Positions 1 through 9,285 of a stretch of DNA of 14,760 nt are shown piece by piece; the first letter of the stretch is position 1; every line of letters begins with the position of its first letter. Source of the stretch: Conidiobolus incongruus B7586 (taxonomy: Eukaryota > Entomophthoromycota > Entomophthoromycetes > Entomophthorales > Conidiobolaceae); NCBI GenBank assembly GCA_000697335.1, contig JNEM01011439.1, positions 1-14,760 of the forward strand. The letters are read 5' to 3'. The notes below the pieces were generated by a model, which was not told the DNA's origin, did not search any database, and saw only the letters and a program-made list of their open reading frames with translations. A program made the translations under genes and the position numbers.

Positions 1-6
1 ATTTAG

Positions 7-797
7 ATTCTATAAGAAAATTAATTAATAATAAATTTTATATTATTTTTTTATAAAATTTTTTTAAATTACTATTCTTAATATAATTTAAGAATAGTTT
101 TTATTCTTTATAATAGTTATAAAATATTTTTCAATTAATTTCAATTAAAAAAAACTATAATTATTATATATACTAAATATTAATTTTATAAGTATAAAGG
201 TAAAATTCCTGATATAATACAAAGGAAGTCTTAATATAAAAGTAGTATGGCAAAGAATATGATAATATAATATAGAAAAGTAAACAAAGTTTAATTAAGC
301 TTTAAACTGAGATGAGTCACTGATATATTAAGATTAATATTAGGTAGTGCCAATATACTATTATATTGATAAAATGTAATCTCAATCTTAGAAGTAATAG
401 AAAAGACTAGAAATATTAAGAATTGAGAGGAAAAGAGGAACCTAGTTTATTAAATAATTTATAGTTAATTGAATTATATAGAAGTATATATAAGAATATA
501 AAGAATTAGTCTCTTAACAAATTTGTGTAATTATAATTGTTTTATATTTTTTAAAAATTAGCTTATAAAAAAGTAATTTCAAAAGATATTTAATTGGTTT
601 ATAAAATATTAAATTCCAGTTTTAAATAAAGAATTATATTTAAATACAAGAAGTTTGCTAAAAGAATAATAATAAATTTTAAATAATATAAGAAATCATT
701 GTTTATATATTATATATTCATTTTTATTACTTATATATTAAATTGTTTATTTTTTTTAATCTCAAAAAATCCTCACTATTAACATTTAGAGTAATAT
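7..797 (+). repeat. Dispersed repeat, left copy (interrupted or longer form)
   Basis: Two blocks here match a second copy near the right end in the same orientation. Positions 7-130 match 13587-13706 and positions 528-797 match 13794-14069, at roughly 70% identity by eye. Shared landmarks include AGCTTATAAAAAAG, TTTATAAAATATTAAATT and TTTGCTAAAA. Both copies stop matching at the same point, AGTAATAT (790-797 here), so 797 is probably the true 3' end of the repeat. About 380-400 bp between the blocks here faces only about 90 bp in the right copy, so either this copy gained an insert of roughly 300 bp or the other lost one. No coding content, terminal inverted repeats or known family was recognised. 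No CpG was seen. The 5' end lies at or beyond the window edge. Confidence 0.6.
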
Positions 798-2300
798 GCT
801 GTCACCCAAACAAATTATCAATTATTCTATATCAACTTTGTTGATATCCAAGAAATTTAGGAATATATTAATTAAGAGCAAAAATACCTGTACTATCTAT
901 CACATATTTATTAATATTTCTATATTTATTAATTCCAATTATATAAATATATTTTTTGATATACAAGAAATTAGGTTTTAGAAATTCATTCATCCTATCA
1001 AATGAAAAATATATGAATTGATGATTCAAATGTAAATAAGTGTTTGAGATTTAGCTATATATTACAAATATAACTAATTCTCAACATATGATTATTTGGT
1101 TTGTCCAATCAACTTAATTTCGCTCTACACACTTGTTCATAATTACATTAAGGAATTTGGAAAAATTCAATATTATATCATTGATCATATTTAAATAAAT
1201 TCTCAATGGATTGAGCAGAAAATTATTTAGTAATCATTGTTTGATTTAATATATCCTTATGATTAATGCATTACAATTGTAATATTATTAAAGTAGAGTG
1301 ATATAGTATTTCATATTTATTAAATATATGCTTTAAGTTTAAATATTGATTATCTATTTATTTTTTTGATTGAAATCATTTATTCTGGTTTGAATTTTCA
1401 AAAAAAAAAGTACATTGTTTAAACTAATTAGTCGAAGATAGTGAATAACCCATATTTTCAATTACAATTTTTCCTTTCAACGACCTATTAACAATTGATT
1501 TATAATATATAATTTTACACTATTGAATATTATAATTTATTATATTAAATCTAACTCAAGTTGAAATAGGCAAAATTGCATTCAAAAATTAAAAATATAA
1601 CTATCAATGATTATCAATTTATAAATATTTTGAAGTAATATTGAATTCCATATTTTATTATCAGGATATATATTCATTTTTAATGAGGAATGATTCAAAT
1701 CTATCAGTTTTTAGACATTATAAAATTCATATATCCCTAACTTAGTTGATATTAATGCTTTTTGTTATGATGGCGATAAATATGAAAAAAATAAAGAACA
1801 CTCTTAAATATCACTTAATATTTGATTATCATATACTATATATTCTTGATCTGTATTTGATACATTTGTATTTTTAAATACATAATCTCATTTGAGCACT
1901 ATTACAACATCAGTGTTAGAGTAATTTGAATATATAATTAATCATAAATATGTAGAAAAACTTACCTTTATTAATATAATTTTAGATTATTTTAAAAGTT
2001 TTATATTTATTCTCATTATTATTTATTATATAATTACAATTATTACTATATTTATCACCGATCCATTAATGAACTTTAGGATAACGATTTTAAAATATGT
2101 GTCATATTAAACTCGATATTGTGGTTATTTAAAAATTAAATTTTTAATACATATACCTGAATACCTCAGTTTGCCATGATTGCAAATAAGTAGTTATAAT
2201 GAGATCTGATATAATTAGATTAAAATTCAAACTTAATTAGCATTTTCATTAATAATATCATTTGGGAAACCAATTGTTGATGTGGGCTTGAAGATTAATG
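798..2300. other. No gene recognised
   Basis: This is AT-rich DNA with stops in all frames. A 61-codon open frame at 796-981 is low-complexity (Ile, Asn, Ser, Tyr) and has no recognisable motif, so it is not called. The first CpG of the window is at 1121-1122, and CpGs recur from there on (for example near 1433, 1481, 1775, 2059, 2086 and 2114). The edge of the CpG-free left compartment therefore falls inside this stretch. Confidence 0.5.
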
Positions 2301-2304
2301 GATA

Positions 2305-3520
2305 TAATTCAAATCATCCTCGATTTTATTAATACTATTTATAAACTTTGTGGGTGCTAGACCAAATATTAAAGATCCAAAATTGTTGAATCATCAAATA
2401 TCTAGCCTGAAAATTTTTGAACAATTGTTCAAATTATATCTTCATTAAACTGAGTTCCTTATAGTTCATATCCAAAACTCCAAAGGAAATAAAAAAGAGA
2501 GCTGCAAATTGTACAGCGTTAGAATCAAATAAATATAACTATGTGATTCGTTTCTGTGCAACTTAAGTAGAAATTATATTAGCAATTCGCAGATCTAATT
2601 CTCTACTTTATGACTTTAGACATTATCCTAGTTACTAAGTGTGGACATCCATATTAAAATGATGGGATAGGAATATCCATAATATGGGAAAATTTTTGTA
2701 AGGTATCGACATTTTTGCTTTTGAAATAACAGGAAGTAATAACCATAAGTGAAGAGTGATACTGTCAATATTGGTGGGCAGCATCCTAGAGAATGGATAT
2801 CACCTGCAGCGGTGATGTATATTTCATATCAATTGATGTAGAAAGAAAAACACAATTTAAAATTCGAAATCACTTTTCATATCGTGTTATTTCTGTGATG
2901 AATCCTGATTGCTGTCTTTTTTTACAATATCAATTGACATTGGAAAGAGAATCTAAATTGCAATGATTTATTATCATTAGGAGTGGATTTGATTCGAAAT
3001 TAAAGTGAATACTGGTGTGAAGTTGAGGGCTTTAAAATTTCTTCATATAGTGATTTCTGTAATTTAAGAGCTGGAAGCGAGCACGAAGTCCAAAATATAG
3101 TGAACAATATAATAGGCATGGAAAACCCTGATGAATTGGTTGGCTGGCAGCCTTAGGGTAATCTGATTTTAAGGTCTTAAGGGGTGGACTGAGACACCTT
3201 CCCAAAACGAAGCAATTTTTAAAAAGATTCGTGATGATATTGCAGAAATGTTGACCGATTATCGAGAAAAACATACTTCGAAATTGGCCACGGATCCCTA
3301 TCCTGCTTCTGGCTCTTTGACCGACTGGGCAACCTCTAAAGAAAGTATAATGACTTTGACAATCAAATTGCATCCACATGAAACAGTTGAAGGGGTTCAT
3401 TTAATTCCTTTTAACAAAACTATTCCTTATGTCAATATTTCTTATAGGGCATCTAAAATGTTAGGCCAACCATTCATGGAAAATTTCAATATTTTTTTTC
3501 ATATTCCCCTAATGCCTTGA
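2305..3520 (+). pseudogene. Secreted M14A zinc pro-carboxypeptidase, decayed
   Basis: Family M14 enzymes release C-terminal residues from peptides outside the cell. Traces appear in family order. A hydrophobic leader (ILLILFINFVGA) at about 2323-2358 and a prodomain-like stretch come first. The mature start DFRHYPSY follows near 2612, then FAFEITGSNNHK near 2718. GGQHPREWISPA carries the first two zinc ligands (His 2782-2784, Glu 2791-2793). RVISVMNPD lies at 2883-2909 and GVDLIRN at 2980-3000. A GWTETPSQNEA region continues into YPASGSLTDW (Tyr at 3299). The total of about 1.2 kb fits a full preproenzyme. It is dead: several in-frame stops (for example 3001-3003 and 3154-3156), frame changes near 2765 and 3180, Gln where the third zinc ligand His is expected (3148-3150), and Lys (AAA, 3365-3367) replacing the catalytic Glu. 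The best-preserved part, 3178-3520, still reads as one frame. The family call is firm; the exact 5' end is not. Confidence 0.88.
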
Positions 3521-3854
3521 TTAAATCAATTAAAAAAATTACTATATGAAAAAATTGTTTCGATTACATTATAATATCTTTTTCAATGTGGAAGTATTGA
3601 ATAGTACAAAATCAATTTATATTTGGCATTGATAATAATATTGATATAATTTTTTACAAAATCATCACTAGAATTATGTAATATTCAATTCTCTTTATCA
3701 GTTTTATAATAGTGAAAATATACTCTGATACAAATATAGTGTTGTGTTTTATAACAAATTTTGTAAATAAAGGTTGCTGTTAGCAAAGTACTCGTAATAC
3801 GATTTAGATATTTATGTATTAATCCTGTTCTTTAACATAATGGGACTGTACGTC
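3521..3854. other. No gene recognised
   Basis: AT-rich spacer between the carboxypeptidase pseudogene and the decayed minus-strand segment. No motif or RNA gene was seen. Confidence 0.4.
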
Positions 3855-4187
3855 TTAAATCTTACTGTTGAGTCGTTGTAGCAGAATATCCAGAAAAGCC
3901 TTCTTTCTATCTTTATCGCTTCTGGGTTTAAATAGTTGATTCAATGAATAATTTAGGATTTAGTTAAAATCTAGCAAAGAGAATAAAGAGATCAGAGTAC
4001 CCTTCAAATATGGACTGACAAAGCCACTATAAATGAGGGATAATATAGACTTAACTATTGAATTGAGACGTACAGGTATTTTCAAAATACAACAATAGTC
4101 TTGAAAGATAGAATAATGACCTACACTCAAATCTAAAAGTATCAAATAATTTATGGTGTGTGATTGTTTATTATATAAAATAATCAA
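3855..4187 (-). pseudogene. Decayed coding segment, weakly P450-like
   Basis: One minus-strand frame stays open for about 110 codons from 4187 down to a stop at 3855-3857, broken only by TAA at 3960-3962. That is unusual in DNA of about 80% A+T. The first part includes LSVGHYSIFQDY, KIPVRLNSIV and SGFVSPYLKG. The second includes a charged stretch, KPRSDKDRKKAFLDILLQ. The last resembles the basic stretch followed by (F/L)LD(I/L)LL that precedes the I helix in many cytochromes P450. The diagnostic I-helix AGxDT, ExxR and haem-Cys motifs were not found in the AT-rich DNA downstream, so the family assignment is weak. It converges on the carboxypeptidase remnant. The coding-like character is more certain than the name. 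Confidence 0.35.
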
Positions 4188-4299
4188 TATATATATGTGA
4201 AAATCAGTTGGCTTTGATATAGTTAATTATTTAACATTAAAGGATTCAGTATTCTCATAAGTATCAAAGATAGAACTTGAACTGATCCTACATTTATCT

Positions 4300-4773
4300 T
4301 CATTGGAATTATGAAAATCATTGGCCTCAGGTTGGTACTTTCAAAGATCTCAAGTTACCAATTTGTAATGATCAAAGTGTTGCAATTCAACCTGAAATCC
4401 ACATATTAATTAATTTTATCACAGTACTTCGAGAGAGTTAAGCTATTTCTATTCGATTTCATACAAAAAATTAGAATTGAAGAACTTGAAACAAAGGTTA
4501 ATTAATAAAATAACCAATATACAAAACTTTACTAAATGCAATTGCATGTATTTTAAGATCTTAGAATATTGTTACACTTTCGAATTCAGAATGAATCGCT
4601 ACCCTACATAGAGAGGAAGTAATTATTTGGGAGTTGATGAAGTAGAAATGATGTTTTATTCCATCAAATCACATCTTCAATCAGTTCAGGATGGAGTTAT
4701 CAATTTACAAAGTCAAAAGTATTCAAATATTCAACCTATTCTTGTTTTGATTCTAAACAATTTTGCTAGTTGA
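4300..4773 (+). pseudogene. Decayed coding segment, unrecognised family
   Basis: From 4414 to the TGA at 4771-4773 one plus-strand frame runs 120 codons with a single internal TAG (4609-4611). GC is visibly higher than in the flanks, and residue composition is protein-like. Segments include KKLELKNLKQRLINK (helical, possibly coiled coil), CNCMYFKILEYCYTFEF, RGSNYLGVDEVEMMFYSIK and SHLQSVQDGVINLQSQKY. Just upstream, a different frame at about 4318-4410 carries another protein-like run, WPQVGTFKDLKLPICNDQ, followed by SVAIQPEIH. This suggests the same gene before a frame change. I do not recognise the family. The missing start, internal stop and apparent frame change point to a decayed gene. 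Unrecognised introns cannot be excluded. Confidence 0.4.
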
Positions 4774-5570
4774 AAATTGAGCATAATTTTATTTCTTATT
4801 TTCAAGTACCTTTTAAGTAGAGATGTAATCAATTTATTATGATTTGGATTAATTGAATTTACTATATAGTTTTATTTAATAGTGATGAATTTTTACAATA
4901 TTTTTAAAAATTTAGCTTTTAAATAATATCCTATAACTGAATTTATTTATCAAGATTGACAGATGTAATTTATAATCGGCATTGTGCAATAATAATGTTT
5001 AATTGAATAGAGCTTTTCAATTCATTTAATACCCATTCAAAACAAATGAATATTATTTATATTTCAAACTGAAAATATGTTAATTTTAAAAGGGTACTCT
5101 AATTTATGTATAATACATTAACTAGTATTTATATTTGAATTATTTTATTTTATTATCAGAAATTCCAATATTCTAATTTTTATGATAGTACTATTATTGA
5201 TTTTTACCCATGTCATCATCTTGGTATTTTGTTTCATTTATTAGATTAATAAACAATCTAGATATATAAAATAACATCGATAAAATCTAATAAGTGGATT
5301 TATAACATGTTTATGGTTTTTTAGATATTATATTTGGTTTAAAATATTTGAGGTGATTAATTCGTTTTATTTATTAATATTTTGATTTTATTTTCAATGG
5401 TTTTAATTGTGGGTTAGTTTAGTTCATTTGATAACGAAAGTGATATATAATTAGTGAGTTGAATTGCAATGCAAATGGCCACTAAGATTAGCTCAATACC
5501 AAATTCATTAAAATAGTGATTGGTATATTTGAAAGATATTAAATACCTAATCAGATTAATAATTTGATAA
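4774..5570. other. No gene recognised
   Basis: AT-rich spacer downstream of two converging units, the unknown plus-strand remnant and the minus-strand surface-protein gene. The minus-strand open frame at 5414-5620 overlaps the 3' end of the surface-protein gene in another frame and looks accidental. Confidence 0.4.
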
Positions 5571-5576
5571 TTTATT
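5571..5576 (-). terminator. Possible poly(A) signal AATAAA
   Basis: The minus strand reads AATAAA four bases after the stop codon of the surface-protein gene. The position is closer to the stop than usual, and such hexamers are common by chance in this AT-rich DNA, so this is only a candidate. Confidence 0.22.
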
Positions 5577-5579
5577 TCA

Positions 5580-6437
5580 TTATATAAAAATGGACAAAAC
5601 AATTGCTGAAAAGGTTGCAAAAGTAGACATGAGAAGAGTGTGGGATGATATGGAGTTCATGGGGCTATTAGTAGCACCACTCTCAGTTGTGAATCCATTA
5701 GCCAAGCCCGAAGATAAGTTGGAAGCCAAACTCCTAGCTCCACTCTTTACTTCAGACGCAGCAGTAGCAACATCCGATTGTAAATTGCCCTCTGAGGAAG
5801 TTGGCGATGGGAATCCATTTTCAAAGCCAGATGCTAACGTGGTCAACAAGTCTTCGCCTCCACTCTTGATACTACTAAAAGCATTCTTGATATCCGATCC
5901 TATATTTCGTGAAGTGGGACCTGGATCCAAGCCATCATTGATTTTAGTAACCAAACTTGACACGAAACCATCTGGATTATTACCAATACTTTTGATTGAT
6001 GCTTTAATATCAGAAACAATTTCCCTACCTTCTTGCCTCAAACTGCTAGCTGTAGCTCTTATGTCTGACGGGATACTAATACTGACGGGAGAAATTGTTG
6101 GATTTGGGCCATCTGGATCATTACCAATACTTCTGATTGATGCTTTAATATCAGAAACAATTTCCCTACCTTCTTGCCCCAAACTGCTAGCTGTAGCTCT
6201 TATGTCTGACGGGATACTAATACTGACGGGAGAAATTGTTGGATTTGGATTAGACCTAGGACTAGGACTAGGATTAGGTCTATTATCATTTGGATTATTT
6301 CTGAATTCGTTTTGAATGCTGCTAAATATGCATCGCAAATTGCATAGAATGCCTTGACCTCTACATTCATCTGGGCAGTATTGGCCAACTAATGGATTCA
6401 ACGATACAAATGTTAATAATACAGATTTTATGTTCAT
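5580..6437 (-). CDS. Secreted, probably GPI-anchored repeat protein
   Basis: This is the only full-length, uninterrupted, protein-like gene in the window (285 residues, single exon), in a GC-richer island that retains CpGs. I recognise no named family. Residues 1-18 form a signal peptide (MNIKSVLLTFVSLNPLVG). Residues 21-36 form a head with Cys at 21, 25, 32 and 36 (C-x3-C-x6-C-x3-C). Residues 48-70 are a Pro/Asn/Ser linker. Two near-identical 47-residue blocks follow (64-110, 111-157). A second, diverged pair is 181-209 and 221-249, each ending in NGF. Six SD[I/V] units start at 77, 95, 124, 142, 181 and 221 and look amphipathic. Residues 250-262 are small and polar, then a hydrophobic tail ends the protein (LLMSTFATFSAIVLSIFI), as expected of a GPI-attachment signal. 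A cell-surface or cell-wall role is inferred; adhesion or coat function is possible but unproven. The start at 6437 is chosen because it directly precedes the signal peptide. Confidence 0.8.
   Translation of the reverse strand: MNIKSVLLTFVSLNPLVGQYCPDECRGQGILCNLRCIFSSIQNEFRNNPNDNRPNPSPSPRSNPNPTISPVSISIPSDIRATASSLGQEGREIVSDIKASIRSIGNDPDGPNPTISPVSISIPSDIRATASSLRQEGREIVSDIKASIKSIGNNPDGFVSSLVTKINDGLDPGPTSRNIGSDIKNAFSSIKSGGEDLLTTLASGFENGFPSPTSSEGNLQSDVATAASEVKSGARSLASNLSSGLANGFTTESGATNSPMNSISSHTLLMSTFATFSAIVLSIFI
5970..6250 (-). repeat. Tandem duplication of 141 bp within the surface-protein gene
   Basis: Positions 5970-6110 and 6111-6250 are tandem copies with a period of 141 bp, exactly 47 codons. 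By eye they differ at about three positions, for example TTTTGATT versus TTCTGATT and GCCTCAAA versus GCCCCAAA. Each copy encodes two SDI units and the block NPTISPVSISIPSDIRAT. The frame is preserved, and the near identity implies a recent duplication or ongoing homogenisation. Confidence 0.9.
6249..6280 (-). repeat. CCTAGT-type hexamer microrepeat coding a Pro-x linker
   Basis: A short run of variants of the six-base unit CTAGGA/TTAGGA on the plus strand encodes alternating Pro-Asn/Pro-Ser dipeptides between the Cys head and the repeat blocks. Such runs change length easily, so the linker may vary between strains. Confidence 0.5.
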
Positions 6438-6487
6438 TGTTCATGTAATTTTGATATTTTTATTGTCAACATCATCAAGTAATTTAG

Positions 6488-6495
6488 TTTATATA
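6488..6495 (-). promoter_or_regulatory. TATA-box candidate for the surface-protein gene
   Basis: The minus strand reads TATATAAA, about 50 bases upstream of the ATG at 6437. Spacing suits a core promoter with a short leader. AT-rich context makes chance occurrence quite possible. Confidence 0.35.
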
Positions 6496-6499
6496 GTAA

Positions 6500-9285
6500 G
6501 TATTCAGATTTATGCGATTAATCATAATTAGCATAGATGCATAAATTTTGTTGAAATTTCAAGATAAACTAAGTGTTCAAAGGAATAGTTTATGAATCAT
6601 ACCATTATTGGAGTTAAATCATTATGATATCATTACATACTATTAATGCTATAGCAAATATATTTCCTATTTTCGGGATATATATTGATTAAATATTAAT
6701 ATATAAAGCATATTAGAAAAAATCTTTAATATATTTGAATATTGATTGTTTTATTTAATTTATGATTACGTAGATAAAAGATAATTATTGTTTATGAATT
6801 TTATATTTGTTACAAAATTATTAAAATAACTTTAACTAATAAATTTATGTGAATTCCAATTATATATTCAAACTTAGTGAATTACACGATTTCACCCTGG
6901 AGAATATGGGTACTGTTCATAATAGTGTCATCATATTATATATATTTGTAATATAATAAATTTAGAAACTGAAAAATACTTGTATTCCACTAGAAATTCG
7001 TATAAAATCAAAATATCTATATTATGGTTTGCTATCATATATTCAAAATATTTATTACAGGGAAAATACTATTATTTTATTGATTACACTTAATGTTGAC
7101 AATATCTTGTGTTCAAGATGAAATACGATTGATTGAAATAATTGTTAAAAAAATTCAGCATGATTCATGTCTTTCCAATATATATTTCATATTTTATTGT
7201 ACAAACAAAATAAAATATAGTAATTCTTCAAAAGATCTGAATATTTTTATCATTGTCTTTATAAAATCTTTTTCTATTATTTATTATCAAGTTTGTATAA
7301 GTTGCATATTTCCAATCATATAGCTTTAGCATCAAATCCTCACTTCAAATAATTTTTGAATTATTTTACATTGAAGTTTCATAGATATTTGAATAATTCC
7401 CTAAATTATTTGATTAAATGAGTTTCACATTCATAATTCCAATATTTTCTATATAATTTCAATCCCAATATGATTGACAGATTATAAAATTATTAATATG
7501 CCTGACAATTTCATCAATTGACTTAATTTGATAAGAATTTTTATTCTGGCATATGAATTTTAAACCAATATTAAATGCATGATTTATTAAATATAATTTT
7601 ATGATTAATTCAAATATTGGTTGTAATACAGTAAGCTATTTATTTCATTGAATAATATATTTCTATCGAATTTGTAGAGAATGTTTTTCATATTTAAAAA
7701 ATATTTACTGTCCCAATACTTATTGATATAATATTTTCCCACTCCTATTAAAATATTAAATGTTCAAAATATGATATATTAAGCTTCTAAGCTTAGATTA
7801 TTATGGAAAACAATATATTACCTTTTTTGAAATGAATAAACTATTCTTTTGAAATTAATCACTTGGATTTAGAACATAAAAATGTATTATAATATATTAC
7901 TATTAATCCAACATACCTAATCCCAATTAATTTATCTTTAAACTCAAATATTGAAACTATAATCAATGTAATTAAATTTAGCTCACTAATCAAATTTTTC
8001 CAAAATCCCCTGAACTAATATCACAAAGATAAATTATTATTGAAAGTTCTATGAGACAAAAATTAATATCAAATATATATATATATATATATCCAAAATA
8101 TGTATTACAAATTTATGAGATTTTTGTTTAATATATGTATATTATATATAGGTAAAAGGATTTAAATTTTTAACTCTATACAGGATTTTACCATTGACTA
8201 GGTATTGATATAACTGCATTTAATTGCTATTAGTTGAATATTGAGAATTCATTTCATTGATTTTAAAGCTAATTAATAATACATCAATTCTATTTGGACT
8301 AATTTTGATATGTTTTATCTAAATTCATATATATATTGATTCTAACATTTATATATCCAGCATGGCATTATCAATATGTTTGAAATACTGTCGATTAATA
8401 GTTTTAACATCAAAATATGCAATAAGAGATCATATTGTATTGAATTTATTTAATCACAATGTCAAATATCCAATATATTTTTATAACTTACAAATTTTCA
8501 AATTTTTACATTAATTCAAATATTACTATATCTCAATTTCAATTAGATAAATAAAAATACTCGAAATTTTAGCTGTAAAAATAATATTATAATATATTAT
8601 GCCTTCTTAAATTTAAACACAAATTTCATGAAGTATTACACAAATTGAAGTTTTATAAAATATTAAAATTTTATCAAGAAATAAAACGGGAAATCGTGTA
8701 CATTTCATTATATATTTATAAATTTATTTATCTTTCATTAACAATTATATGTAATAATATTAAATATTATAAATGATACAGGCGTTTTGTCTCAATTTCA
8801 TTCAAAATGCTAAAATATTACTGCCAAGCGTTGATACTATTAAAGACAACCTAAATTATAATGTAAATTGAATTGAATGAAATTTTCTTTTTCAAATTTG
8901 TCAAGATTACTATTTTTAATTCAAACTAACTTTAAATTGAAATATCAAATTGGGCTTAAAAATGTTTAATATCAAAAAGACAAGCATTTCAAATTTTAAA
9001 AATATCCTATGAGATAGTAGATTTGTGAAAAAATGGACATTTTAATTAAATAATATCATTGTTTTTTGATTTAACTTCATTTTGAAAAAATTGATAAAAT
9101 ATAATATATGAAATAAATAAAAAATATTTATAGTCGTATATATTAAGATTAATCTATATGTTATAATTTCAATATGAGTCTTTCAAGTCATAAGATATTA
9201 ATATAAACCATTTAAAAAAATTGAGTATTAATATTAATATTAAAGAGTAGTATACGATATATTATAATCAATACGATATCGATGG
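6500..9285. other. Long intergenic stretch without a recognised gene
   Basis: About 2.8 kb of AT-rich DNA with stops in all frames. The 76-codon plus-strand frame at 7093-7323 is Ile/Phe/Ser-rich with no motif. CpGs are sparse but present (for example near 6516, 6767, 7127, 8391, 8783 and 9134), unlike the right flank. It contains one AT microsatellite (8073-8092). Regulatory sequence for the surface-protein gene may lie near 6440-6700, but none can be shown beyond the TATA candidate. Confidence 0.5.
8073..8092. repeat. (AT)10 microsatellite
   Basis: Ten uninterrupted AT units. Confidence 0.9.

Noticed and set aside
796-981. 61-codon plus-strand open frame starting at the repeat boundary
   Set aside because: Low-complexity Ile/Asn/Ser/Tyr translation, no motif, and within the range expected by chance.
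3032-3400. 122-codon minus-strand open frame
   Set aside because: Antisense shadow of the carboxypeptidase remnant, whose plus-strand reading contains family motifs throughout.
5590-6315. 241-codon open frame on the plus strand
   Set aside because: It is the antisense of the surface-protein gene. The minus-strand reading has a signal peptide, Cys head, phased repeats and GPI tail, while the plus-strand reading has none of these and inherits its openness from codon composition.
7093-7323. 76-codon plus-strand open frame
   Set aside because: Hydrophobic, low-complexity translation without a motif, GC rise or neighbouring gene signals.
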